From positions 1 to 64,000 of the forward strand of contig SVLW01000006.1 of the NCBI GenBank assembly GCA_015067705.1: DNA of 64,000 nucleotides, given 5' to 3'. The DNA is from Oscillospiraceae bacterium. Lineage in GTDB: Bacteria > Bacillota > Clostridia > Oscillospirales > QAMX01. Below the pieces are notes generated by a model. The model saw only the letters and a program-made list of their open reading frames with translations, did not search any database and was not told the origin of the DNA. Below, piece by piece: positions 1 through 7,391 of this stretch. Position numbers and translations under genes: made by a program. Numbering within the stretch: position 1 is the stretch's first letter; each line of letters opens with the position of its first letter.

Positions 1-1
1 G

Positions 2-541
2 GTTGCCAAAACCGTGGAGGCATTCGGCGGCATCGACGTGCTGATCAATAATGCCCAGGCCTCCGCCTCCGGCGTGCCGCTTGCCCAGCACACCCTGGAG
101 CAGTTCGACCTGGCCATGTATTCCGGCCTTTACGCCACCTTCCACTATATGAAGGCCTGCTATCCGTATCTCGCCAAGAGCCAGGGCACCGTCATCAACT
201 TCGGTTCCGGCGCCGGTCTTTTCGGCAACTTCGGCCAGTGCTCCTATGCCGCCGCCAAGGAAGGCATCCGCGGTCTCACCCGCGTGGCCGCCACCGAGTG
301 GGCCAAGGACGGCATCACCGTGAACGTCATTGCCCCGCTGGCCTGGACCGTTCAGCTGGAGCAGTTCAAGAACGCCTATCCGGAGGCATTTGAGAAGAAC
401 GTCCACACGCCGCCCATGGGCTATTTCGGCGACCCCGAACTGAGCATCGGCCGAGCCTGCGTCCAGCTGGCACACCCCGATTTCAAGTATATGACCGGCG
501 AAACCATCACCCTGGAAGGCGGTCTGGGTCTGCGTCCGTAA
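2..541 (+). CDS. SDR-family oxidoreductase, 3' part only
   Basis: The reading frame is open from the first bases of the window, so the 5' end with the N-terminal cofactor-binding glycine motif lies outside. The visible part has the SDR hallmarks in order: LINNA (Rossmann strand 4 NNAG-like motif), the region around INFGSGAG that supplies the catalytic Ser, the active-site YAAAKEG (YxxxK), and the C-terminal GETITLEGG element of classical SDRs. Such enzymes reduce or oxidise sugar or hydroxy-acid substrates with NAD(P)H in the cytoplasm. It is followed by a bidirectional terminator. The substrate cannot be told; another SDR and two aldo/keto reductases lie nearby, which suggests sugar or sugar-acid metabolism. 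Confidence 0.85.
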   Translation, partial: VAKTVEAFGGIDVLINNAQASASGVPLAQHTLEQFDLAMYSGLYATFHYMKACYPYLAKSQGTVINFGSGAGLFGNFGQCSYAAAKEGIRGLTRVAATEWAKDGITVNVIAPLAWTVQLEQFKNAYPEAFEKNVHTPPMGYFGDPELSIGRACVQLAHPDFKYMTGETITLEGGLGLRP

Positions 542-560
542 GAATGCGTTATCATTATAA

Positions 561-592
561 AAAAGCAAGGTGCTGTCGCACCTTGCTTTTTT
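561..592. terminator. Bidirectional rho-independent terminator
   Basis: An 11-bp stem AAGCAAGGTGC / GCACCTTGCTT with loop TGTC, flanked by A-run and T-run, so it can end the SDR gene (+) and the convergent lipoprotein gene (-). Confidence 0.9.
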
Positions 593-594
593 CA

Positions 595-987
595 TTACTC
601 AATTCTGATTTCTTTCAGATCTTCCACGCGAACGGATACCTGAATATCCTGATCGGTGGGATTTTGCACGGATACGCCTATCCGGAACCAGGCGCCTTTT
701 TCCACTTTCATGGTAACAGGCATACCGGGCGTGAGGTACGCCGGCTCATAGGCGGTTTTTTCTTTCACCTGAACGCCTTTCAGCAGCACCGAAGTGTCCG
801 TCAGGCCGTCTCCCGCGGAAATCCGAATGGTGTCTTTTGCGGGACGAAATTCTTCATCCGAATACACATAATCGGCTGTACTTCCCGCCGGAATGGTAAT
901 TCCGATTTCATAAGTCTTGGCACTGCCGCAGGCTGTCAAAAGGAGCAGGAGCAGCAGGAACGACACACCGATCATTGCTTTTTTCAC
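595..987 (-). CDS. Small secreted lipoprotein of unknown function
   Basis: About 130 residues. I place the start at a GTG (987) because GGAGG sits 9 nt upstream; a longer in-frame version to 1071 has no ribosome site. The N-terminus is a lipoprotein signal: KK, a Leu-rich core and lipobox LTAC, so the mature protein would be anchored to the outer face of the membrane by a lipidated Cys. The rest is a beta-rich domain (repeated short hydrophobic/charged alternation) with no motif I recognise. It is flanked by a terminator on one side and a short spacer to a phosphotransferase gene on the other. Function unknown. Confidence 0.7.
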   Translation of the reverse strand: MKKAMIGVSFLLLLLLLTACGSAKTYEIGITIPAGSTADYVYSDEEFRPAKDTIRISAGDGLTDTSVLLKGVQVKEKTAYEPAYLTPGMPVTMKVEKGAWFRIGVSVQNPTDQDIQVSVRVEDLKEIRIE

Positions 988-1089
988 AGAATGCACCTCC
1001 GCTTCGTTTGGTATCTGCCAGTTAGACGAGAGAATCCGGAAAAAGTTCCGGTGGGAGCTTAAACGCAGCATTCCGTTGTGTTTCCCAGT

Positions 1090-1977
1090 TTACGAGCCAG
1101 GCATACTGCCGGTCAAAGAATGCGTGATCCACACAATCAAGCCGAAGAGTTCGATGATAGTGGCCTGCAGCGAAAAATGATAAATCGCGATCAGGTCATA
1201 GACCGCCGCCTGTTCTGCTGAGGAGAGCGGTATCACCTTGGTATATGTGGAGAGATAGCGTTCGTATACCGCGCGCGTTTTTGCAAAGCCATCCGGCTCC
1301 GGCGTAAAATAGTCCGTCATGTTGCAGATGAGCGCCGCATCATACTGGGAGAACGCCCGACAGAAGGTGTCGAAATCCAGCAGATAATATTTTCCATCTG
1401 TGGTTTTCAGAAGATTGCCCCGGTACAAATCGCCGTGGCAGTACCCGCGCGGAAGCGAATCCACCCGCGCCCACAATTCTTCTCCCAGGGCCGCAAAAGC
1501 ATCCACGCCAGGATAGTTCTTTCTCCGCATGATGTTGAGATAGCGGTCGATCATATACGCCCGATCCCATTCGGGCAGCTGACCGGGATAGTCCTGCATC
1601 ACGCGGTGCAGGTCTCCCACAAAAGTGCCGATCGCCTCCGCATCTGTCTCGGGATCCACTTCTTCCCCGTCAATCCAGTCATAGAGGATCTCATAGCACA
1701 CGCCATCGTCGGTTTTCTGTTGGGCATAGGGCGCACCATCGCTCGTCCGGATCACCGGCGGCACAGGAAAGCCCTGTTCCAGTAAGTAGAGCTGAACGGA
1801 AAGCGCATCCAGTGTGGTTTTTTCAAACAGAGGCTTTGTCACACGCAGGAAATAGGCGCCGTCCGCCGTATCAACGCGATAAGCAAGACATCCGCTGTCC
1901 CGCAGGAGCGTGATCGACTGAACAGAAAGACCGTATGCCGCTTCGATCTGCCGCTGTAATACCCGCTCCTCCATCAT
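1090..1977 (-). CDS. Aminoglycoside/choline phosphotransferase-like (APH) kinase
   Basis: About 295 residues with the APH-fold signature: the catalytic loop YCHGDLYRGNLL (HGDxxxxN, catalytic Asp) followed about 15 residues later by LLDFDT (metal-binding Asp). The family phosphorylates small alcohols (choline, homoserine, sugars, aminoglycosides) with ATP in the cytoplasm. The start is chosen at ATG 1977, just after the stop of the upstream aldo/keto reductase gene (1982); GGAAAG upstream is a weak ribosome site and the two genes are probably translationally coupled. An alternative in-frame start at 2007 would overlap the neighbour. Substrate unknown; a fructosamine/homoserine-type kinase is as likely as a resistance enzyme. 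Confidence 0.75.
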   Translation of the reverse strand: MMEERVLQRQIEAAYGLSVQSITLLRDSGCLAYRVDTADGAYFLRVTKPLFEKTTLDALSVQLYLLEQGFPVPPVIRTSDGAPYAQQKTDDGVCYEILYDWIDGEEVDPETDAEAIGTFVGDLHRVMQDYPGQLPEWDRAYMIDRYLNIMRRKNYPGVDAFAALGEELWARVDSLPRGYCHGDLYRGNLLKTTDGKYYLLDFDTFCRAFSQYDAALICNMTDYFTPEPDGFAKTRAVYERYLSTYTKVIPLSSAEQAAVYDLIAIYHFSLQATIIELFGLIVWITHSLTGSMPGS

Positions 1978-1981
1978 TCCA

Positions 1982-3133
1982 TCACTTTCCAAACACATCC
2001 GCGGCACGCTTCATCCGTTCGATGACGGGGACGCCGAAGGGGCAGCGGGATTCACAGCCGCCGCAGGCGATGCAGTCGCCCGCGTGGGCAGAGAGCGCGG
2101 CATACTGTTCCCGGATGGCGGCATGGGTTTCCGGCGCACCGGTGAGGATGCCGTCCAGGGCACGATTCACTGCCGCCACGTTGATCTCCATGGGGCAGGG
2201 CAGGCAATGGTTGCAGTAAACGCACTGGCGGGTGCCGGTGAACTGGGCGGTGGCGCCCAGGGTCTCGGCGAAATCGCGCTGTGCATCGGACGCGGTCTCA
2301 TAGCGGAGCGCCGCCTCCACATCCGCAAGGGTCTGGCAGCCGATGAGAGCCGAGGACACGGCAGGACGGGAGAGGGCATAATGGATCAGCTGTTCCGGGC
2401 GCAGGGCGCAGCCAAAGGGCGAAAGCTCCGGATTAAAGAGCACGCCCGCGCCATAGGTTTTCATGACCGTGATGGCGGTACCTGCCGCGGCACAGGCCTC
2501 GTAAAGCGCCATGCGGGAGGGATCGATGCCGGAGAGATCCTCTCTCTTCCAGGTATCCTGTTTGAAAAGCGCGTCCACATCGGTGGCCGGCAGAATGTCA
2601 TAGGCGGGATTGATGGAGAACATCAGGACATCCAGCCATCCGTGCTCCACCGCCAGACGGGCAGTAAGCGGATCATGGCTGGACAGGCCAATGGCGCGGA
2701 TGACGCCCTTTTCCTTCAGTTCTCTGGCATAGTCCAGCACGCCGCCGTGCTCCACCACGTCCAGATCTTCCGGCTGATCCACATAGTGGATCATGCCGAT
2801 ATCAATATAGTCCGTCCCCATACGGGTCAGGAAATCTTCGATAAACTCCCGGCAGAGTCCCACATCCCGGGAGCGCACATACTGCCCGTTCTGCCAGGTG
2901 GCGCCGATATGCCCCTGCAGCACCATGTCCTGCCGTTTCCCCTGCAGGGCGCGGCCAATATTGCTGCGCACCTCCGGCTCCGACATAAAAACATCCATGA
3001 TATTCACGCCGCCTGCAAGCGCGGCATGAATCACCTGCTCTACAGTTTCATAGGGCTTGCCCTGTAAGTGTTCGCCGCCCAGACCGATCTCCGATACCGG
3101 GATGCCGGTTCTGCCCAAAATCCTTGTTTTCAT
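1982..3133 (-). CDS. Aldo/keto reductase-like protein with C-terminal 4Fe-4S domain
   Basis: 383 residues: a TIM-barrel of the aldo/keto reductase superfamily, then a ferredoxin-like tail with CxxCxxCxxP (CVYCNHCLPCP) and CxxCxxCxxxCP (CIACGGCESRCP) spacing. The canonical catalytic tetrad is incomplete: Asp47 (IMDVF) and the His of IHYVD are present, but the expected Tyr (five residues after the Asp) is Glu and the Lys of the ATK motif is absent (LQGHIG). This subgroup may therefore use a different chemistry, perhaps Fe-S-linked electron transfer. Ribosome site AAAGGAGAG precedes ATG 3133. It follows the SDR gene by about 24 nt in one operon read leftward. Confidence 0.8.
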   Translation of the reverse strand: MKTRILGRTGIPVSEIGLGGEHLQGKPYETVEQVIHAALAGGVNIMDVFMSEPEVRSNIGRALQGKRQDMVLQGHIGATWQNGQYVRSRDVGLCREFIEDFLTRMGTDYIDIGMIHYVDQPEDLDVVEHGGVLDYARELKEKGVIRAIGLSSHDPLTARLAVEHGWLDVLMFSINPAYDILPATDVDALFKQDTWKREDLSGIDPSRMALYEACAAAGTAITVMKTYGAGVLFNPELSPFGCALRPEQLIHYALSRPAVSSALIGCQTLADVEAALRYETASDAQRDFAETLGATAQFTGTRQCVYCNHCLPCPMEINVAAVNRALDGILTGAPETHAAIREQYAALSAHAGDCIACGGCESRCPFGVPVIERMKRAADVFGK

Positions 3134-3157
3134 AGCTACTCTCCTTTTTCCTGTCGA

Positions 3158-3967
3158 TCAATAAGCCGTGTCATAGTCCCAGGGCGTACCGCCGGCCAGA
3201 CAGCCGCCATCGATATGGATCATCATGCCGGACATATAGCTGGAGGCGTCGGAGGCCAGCATCACCACCACGCCCACCACCTCTTCCGGTGTGCCGGGAC
3301 GCTGCATGGCGATGCGCTCCCGGAGATACTGGGCGCGGGTGGGATGCTCCCAGGTGACAGTGGTGAGAGGCGTCAGGATATGGCCGGGAGCCACGGCGTT
3401 GGCGCGGATGCCGTGTTTGGCCCATTCGATGGCCATGGAACGGGTCAGCGCCGTCAGGCCGCTCTTCGTGGCGCCATAAACGGAACAGCCGCCCAGCATC
3501 CCCACTGCATTGTGGGAGGACACATTGATGATGTTGCCGCTCTTATGCGGGATCATCCGCTTCACCACTTCCTGGGTCAGGAAGAAGGCGCCCTTCAGAT
3601 TGATATTCATGATGCGGTCATAGGTCTCTTCATCGTAGTCAAGGAACCCGATGCGCTTATTGACCCCGGCGCAGTTGATCAGCACATCCAGCTTGCCATA
3701 TTTTTTGTCCAGCATATCGACAAAGCCGGGGAAAGAGGCAAACTCCGTCACATCCAGATGATAGGCGTCGGCTTTCCCGCCGCCGGCGCGGATCTCCGCC
3801 TCCAAATCCGCCAGCACCTGATCCGAGGTACCGCAGAGGATCAGATGGCCGCCCGCCGCGGCCAGACCCTTTGCCAGTTCCGATCCGATGCCGCCGGACG
3901 CGCCAGTGAGGATGATGGTCTTTCCCTCCAGGGAAAACATTTTTTCCAGATTTTTACCGATATCCAT
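3158..3967 (-). CDS. SDR-family oxidoreductase (gluconate 5-dehydrogenase-like)
   Basis: 269 residues from ATG 3967, which has GGAGG 8 nt upstream; an in-frame ATG at 4003 lacks a ribosome site. It has the classical SDR layout: TGASGGIG (NAD(P) binding) near residue 20, LINCAG, Ser of NVSSHN, the catalytic YGATK (YxxxK), and the C-terminal DGG element. Gluconate/ketogluconate dehydrogenases share this arrangement, so a sugar-acid substrate is plausible. First gene of a leftward operon with the Fe-S aldo/keto reductase and the APH-like kinase; it is transcribed divergently from the split transketolase genes. Confidence 0.85.
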   Translation of the reverse strand: MDIGKNLEKMFSLEGKTIILTGASGGIGSELAKGLAAAGGHLILCGTSDQVLADLEAEIRAGGGKADAYHLDVTEFASFPGFVDMLDKKYGKLDVLINCAGVNKRIGFLDYDEETYDRIMNINLKGAFFLTQEVVKRMIPHKSGNIINVSSHNAVGMLGGCSVYGATKSGLTALTRSMAIEWAKHGIRANAVAPGHILTPLTTVTWEHPTRAQYLRERIAMQRPGTPEEVVGVVVMLASDASSYMSGMMIHIDGGCLAGGTPWDYDTAY

Positions 3968-4001
3968 GATGAATCCTCCGATTTTTCTTTCAATTGGTTT
4001 C

Positions 4002-4029
4002 ATTTTACCGCATTCCCACTTTTTGTCAA
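4002..4029 (-). promoter_or_regulatory. Sigma-A promoter for the leftward SDR operon
   Basis: TTGACA (-35, 4029-4024) and TAAAAT (-10, 4007-4002) with a 16-bp spacer, about 35 nt before the SDR start codon. Confidence 0.7.
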
Positions 4030-4055
4030 GTGCTTTCCCGTGCTGTCCCGGCCGC

Positions 4056-4083
4056 TTGACAATGATTTCCAGAATAGTATAAT
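4056..4083 (+). promoter_or_regulatory. Sigma-A promoter for the transketolase-like operon
   Basis: Perfect hexamers TTGACA (4056-4061) and TATAAT (4078-4083), 16-bp spacer, 52 nt before the start codon. It lies back to back with the leftward promoter; the two -35 boxes form an inverted TGTCAAG/CTTGACA pair 24 bp apart. Confidence 0.8.
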
Positions 4084-4134
4084 AAAAGTAGTATGATCAC
4101 CCCTCAAAAGAACAAAAACAGGGAGAGTATATTT

Positions 4135-4851
4135 ATGCGTACCGACGCTTTGGTCACTGAAAAACTCTGCGCCGCGGCGCAGCAGCTTCGGCGGGATGTG
4201 GCGGAAATGATGGGGGCCGGGTGCTGTCCCGACGCCTTTTCTGCCGCCGACCTGCTTGCCGCACTCTATTTTGAAAAACTGCGTTATGATGCAAAGGATC
4301 CCCACTGGGCGGAGCGGGATCGCCTGATCCTGAGTAAGAATGCTTTCGCTCCTCTGCTCTATGCCGCGCTGGCCCGGGCAGGATTCTTCCCGGCGGAGGA
4401 GCTTTCCACCTGGAGACAGTTGGAATCCCAGCTGCAGGGCAATCCCGACATGTGGCTTCTGCCGGGTGTGGAGGCCACCACCGGCTCTCCGGGACAGGGT
4501 CTCTCCATCGGACTGGGTCTGGCGCTTGGAATGCGGCTGGATCAGAAATCGTCCCGGGTGTATGTGCTTCTGGGCGGGGACGAACTGGCAGAGGGCCAGG
4601 TCTGGGAGGCCGCCATGGCCGCTGCAGGATATCAGCTTGATCATCTGGTGGCCATCGTGGACTGCGGCTGTGCCGCAGATGACCTTGCCGCCAAATGGAC
4701 TGCCTTCGGCTGGCATGTGATCGGGATCGACGGCCATGATTTCCCGGCGATTCTTGCGGCCTATGACGAAGCCGAAACCGTGCAGGATCGGCCCACGGTG
4801 ATTCTGGCAAGCACCGTTCCGGGCCGCGGACTCCCTGCGGAGCGTTCCTGA
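4135..4851 (+). CDS. Transketolase N-terminal-half protein with a degenerate thiamine site
   Basis: 238 residues, the size of the N-terminal (ThDP pyrophosphate-binding) half of split transketolases. The fold-level match is good (RDRLILSK, GSPGQGLSIGLGLALG, EGQVWEAAMAA), yet the key residues are changed: the GDG that starts the ThDP motif is GGD (residues 147-149), the metal-binding Asn about 30 residues later is Gly178 (VDCGC instead of VDxN), and the His of SKGH is Ala70. In known transketolases these residues hold Mg-ThDP and substrate. Ribosome site AGGGAGAG precedes ATG 4135. The gene is intact, behind a consensus promoter, and 15 nt ahead of the C-terminal-half gene. It may be a divergent or non-thiamine enzyme. 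Confidence 0.8.
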   Translation: MRTDALVTEKLCAAAQQLRRDVAEMMGAGCCPDAFSAADLLAALYFEKLRYDAKDPHWAERDRLILSKNAFAPLLYAALARAGFFPAEELSTWRQLESQLQGNPDMWLLPGVEATTGSPGQGLSIGLGLALGMRLDQKSSRVYVLLGGDELAEGQVWEAAMAAAGYQLDHLVAIVDCGCAADDLAAKWTAFGWHVIGIDGHDFPAILAAYDEAETVQDRPTVILASTVPGRGLPAERS

Positions 4852-4866
4852 AAGGAGGCATGACGG

Positions 4867-5805
4867 ATGAACGAGAAAAACAGTTTACTTGCATACGCCC
4901 AGGCGCTTTTGGACCTGGCAAAAGAGAATCCCGACGTTGTGGCCCTGGAGGCCGGTCGGGGCGACGCCACCATGTCCCGCCTCTTCCGTGAGGCATTCCC
5001 GGAACGCTATTTTGATATGGGCAGCGCGGAGGCCAATATGGCTTCCACCGCCGCCGGTCTGGCACTGGCGGGCAAAATGCCCTTTATCCACTCCTATGCC
5101 GTGCTTTCCACCGGCCGCGCCTATGACCAGCTGCGCCAGGCCGTGGGCCTTGGCAAGCTGAAAGTGCGTATCTGCGGTGCCGCCACGGGCTTTTCCAATT
5201 ACGGCGAGGGCGCCATGTACCAGAGCGTGGAGGACATTTCCCTCATGCGTGCCATCCCCGGCATGACGGTGCTGAGTCCTGCGGACGCCAATGAGGCTGC
5301 CGCCGCCGTGCGGGCCATGGAGAAGATCGAAGGCCCGGCCTATATCCGCCTCTGCGGCAATCCCACAGATGTGATCACCGACGAAAACCGTCCCTTCGTA
5401 GTGGGAATGCCCTATGTGATGAAAGAGGGCAGCGACATCGTCGTATTCGCCACCGGTATCATGGTGGCCCGTGCGCTGGAGGCCGCCCGCGCTCTGGAGG
5501 GCGAGATCTCCGTTCGCGTAGTCAATGTGCCGTCCTTAAAGCCGGTGAACCGCGCCGCCATGATCGAGGCGGCAAAGGGCTGTGTCGGTGTGGTGAGCGC
5601 CGAGGAGGGTAATCTGGTGGGCGGTCTCAACACCATCGTCACGGTGATGCTGTCTGAGGAGTGCAAGCCTGTGGGCTTCATCGGTCTCCACGACCGCTTC
5701 GGGACCAGTGCCGGAAGCTATGAGGAACTTTTGGAATACTATCATCTGACCGCAAACGATATTGCGGACAAAGTCCGCGAAATTTATGGAAAAGCAAAAA
5801 AATAA
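4867..5805 (+). CDS. Transketolase C-terminal-half protein
   Basis: 312 residues corresponding to the pyrimidine-binding and C-terminal domains of transketolase. The Glu that activates ThDP is present in FDMGSAEANM (canonical GIAEQNM), and RAYDQLRQ, VEDISLMRAIPGM and SPADANE match the family. Several substrate-side positions differ: the His of the SHAG-like loop is Ala (CGAATGF) and DGxTHQ reads EGAMYQ. AGGAGG lies 9 nt before ATG 4867. It would pair with the upstream half-protein as a split enzyme moving two-carbon units between sugars; the partner's altered cofactor site makes that activity uncertain. Confidence 0.82.
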   Translation: MNEKNSLLAYAQALLDLAKENPDVVALEAGRGDATMSRLFREAFPERYFDMGSAEANMASTAAGLALAGKMPFIHSYAVLSTGRAYDQLRQAVGLGKLKVRICGAATGFSNYGEGAMYQSVEDISLMRAIPGMTVLSPADANEAAAAVRAMEKIEGPAYIRLCGNPTDVITDENRPFVVGMPYVMKEGSDIVVFATGIMVARALEAARALEGEISVRVVNVPSLKPVNRAAMIEAAKGCVGVVSAEEGNLVGGLNTIVTVMLSEECKPVGFIGLHDRFGTSAGSYEELLEYYHLTANDIADKVREIYGKAKK

Positions 5806-5826
5806 CCATAGAAAGGGATAGAAGCT

Positions 5827-6717
5827 ATGAAAATCGGATTTATTGGTCTCGGTATCATGGGCAAGCCCATGGCGCGCAACCTGATGAAGGCAGGACACGA
5901 GCTTTATGTCTATGACATCCTCCCCGCCCCGGTGGCAGAGCTGGCGGCAGAGGGCGCCACGGCGGTTGCCTCCCCGGCAGAAGCCGCCGCACAGGGCGAC
6001 ATGGTCATCACCATGGTCCCCAACGGCCCCCAGGTGAAGGACGCCGTCATGGGCCCGAACGGTGTGCTGGAGGGCGCAAAGCCCGGCCAGCTCATCGTGG
6101 ACATGAGTTCCATCGCCCCCACCGCCGCACAGGAGGTCTATGCCGCCTGTCAGGCAAAGGGCGTGCGCTTCCTGGATGCCCCGGTGTCCGGCGGTGAGCC
6201 CGGCGCCATCAATGCCAAGCTGTCCATCATGGTGGGCGGCGACAAAGCCGACTTTGACGAGGCATACGACGTGCTGATGGTCATGGGCGCCAGTGCAGTT
6301 TACTGCGGCAAGAGCGGCGCCGGCAACACCACGAAGCTGGCCAATCAGATCATCGTGGCACTGAACATTGCGGCAGTGTCCGAGGCATTCATGCTGGCCG
6401 TCAAGGCGGGCGTGGATCCCCAGACCGTATTTGAGGCCATCCGCGGCGGTATGGCAGGCTCTCACGTCATGGAGGCAAAGCTTCCCATGATGATGGACGC
6501 CAACTTCAAGCCCGGCTTTAAGATCGATCTGCATATCAAGGATCTCAACAACGCCATCGAGGCCGCTCATGCGGTGGGCGCTCCCCTGCCTCTCACGGTT
6601 CAGGTGCAGGAGATGATGGAGAACCTCCACTTCAGCGGTCAGGGTCAGTGCGACCATTCCGGCATCGCGCTTTTCTATGAAAAGCTGGCCGGAGAGACCA
6701 TTCATCAGGAAAAATAA
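5827..6717 (+). CDS. garR: Tartronate semialdehyde reductase / beta-hydroxyacid dehydrogenase
   Basis: 296 residues of the 3-hydroxyisobutyrate dehydrogenase superfamily. Visible are the Rossmann start GFIGLGIMGKPMA, the substrate-binding DAPVSGGEPGA near residue 120, the catalytic Lys in GAGNTTKLANQ and the C-terminal DHSGIALFYEKLAG. The last two stretches resemble GarR (2-hydroxy-3-oxopropionate reductase) more than other members; GarR makes D-glycerate from tartronate semialdehyde with NAD(P)H. It follows the split transketolase by 21 nt and ends at a strong terminator, so the three genes form one operon that probably handles a sugar acid or branched sugar. The exact substrate is inferred. 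Confidence 0.82.
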   Translation: MKIGFIGLGIMGKPMARNLMKAGHELYVYDILPAPVAELAAEGATAVASPAEAAAQGDMVITMVPNGPQVKDAVMGPNGVLEGAKPGQLIVDMSSIAPTAAQEVYAACQAKGVRFLDAPVSGGEPGAINAKLSIMVGGDKADFDEAYDVLMVMGASAVYCGKSGAGNTTKLANQIIVALNIAAVSEAFMLAVKAGVDPQTVFEAIRGGMAGSHVMEAKLPMMMDANFKPGFKIDLHIKDLNNAIEAAHAVGAPLPLTVQVQEMMENLHFSGQGQCDHSGIALFYEKLAGETIHQEK

Positions 6718-6728
6718 GCAAAAAAGTT

Positions 6729-6764
6729 CCGCCCGGAGCGCTCGCTCCGGGCGGTTTTCTTTTT
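6729..6764. terminator. Bidirectional rho-independent terminator
   Basis: A 12-bp G+C-rich inverted repeat (CCGCCCGGAGCG / CGCTCCGGGCGG) followed by TTTTCTTTTT and preceded by A-rich DNA; it ends garR and the convergent gene. Confidence 0.9.
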
Positions 6765-7380
6765 AGTCGTAATTCACGTTCCAGCGTTTCAACGCTTCCT
6801 GACTGCAGGTGCCGAGATAGCAGAAGGTGCCGGGGAAGTATTCCGGGGCCAGGGCATAGGACGTCATCCGCAGATGCCCCTCCACGATCACATACGGACC
6901 CTTTTCACTCCAAAGCAGGACGATGGGCGGGAACTTGCCGCCCTCCCGCAGGAACTGCTCCCCTGCCAGAAAACGGTCGTGGGGTACCTCGAAGATTCGT
7001 CGATCCGCCCGGATATTCTCCACCGCATCCAGCGGGCAGGAAGTGCCGTTTGAAATCTCGTTCCAGTAGGAATAATCGATATAGCGGATCTTCCGAAGAT
7101 CCTCCGCCTCCAGTTCGGCATAGACCCAAGACGCTTCCCCCACCGGGAAATTCCGGAAGAGTTCCTCGTCCCGGCCATAGCCGCGGAACTGGCCCATCAC
7201 CTCGGCGCGCAGGGCATTCTCCTCCGCGTTTTCGGGATCGCCGGAGAGAATCAAAGACGGTTCTGCATGACACTTCGCCATTGCAGCGTGTAAATCTTCC
7301 GCAAAACGGGGAGAGGTATATTCCGCCTTCAAAAAGCAGAGAATCATCTCCGCCTCCGAAGAAGATCTCAAAATCTTCAT
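6763..7380 (-). CDS. Conserved hypothetical protein with ParB-like C-terminal motif
   Basis: 205 residues, cytoplasmic, acidic. I do not recognise a named family, but the segment PPIVLLWSEKGPYVIVEGH followed by LRMTSYAL resembles the ParB/Srx nucleotide-binding fold (a conserved GH-R after a beta-hairpin). AAGAGGT is placed 7 nt before ATG 7380, and the upstream Fe-S aldo/keto reductase gene ends only 11 nt earlier, so the two are co-transcribed. The stop codon falls inside the bidirectional terminator. Function unknown. Confidence 0.7.
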   Translation of the reverse strand: MKILRSSSEAEMILCFLKAEYTSPRFAEDLHAAMAKCHAEPSLILSGDPENAEENALRAEVMGQFRGYGRDEELFRNFPVGEASWVYAELEAEDLRKIRYIDYSYWNEISNGTSCPLDAVENIRADRRIFEVPHDRFLAGEQFLREGGKFPPIVLLWSEKGPYVIVEGHLRMTSYALAPEYFPGTFCYLGTCSQEALKRWNVNYD

Positions 7381-7391
7381 GATCAGACCTC

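Noticed and set aside
544-1062. Plus-strand 172-codon frame after the first SDR
   Set aside because: Begins inside a terminator and is antisense to the lipoprotein gene, which has a clear lipobox and ribosome site.
2084-4096. Long plus-strand frames opposite the aldo/keto reductase and SDR genes
   Set aside because: Composition is that of antisense shadows; the minus-strand proteins have clear motifs and start sites.
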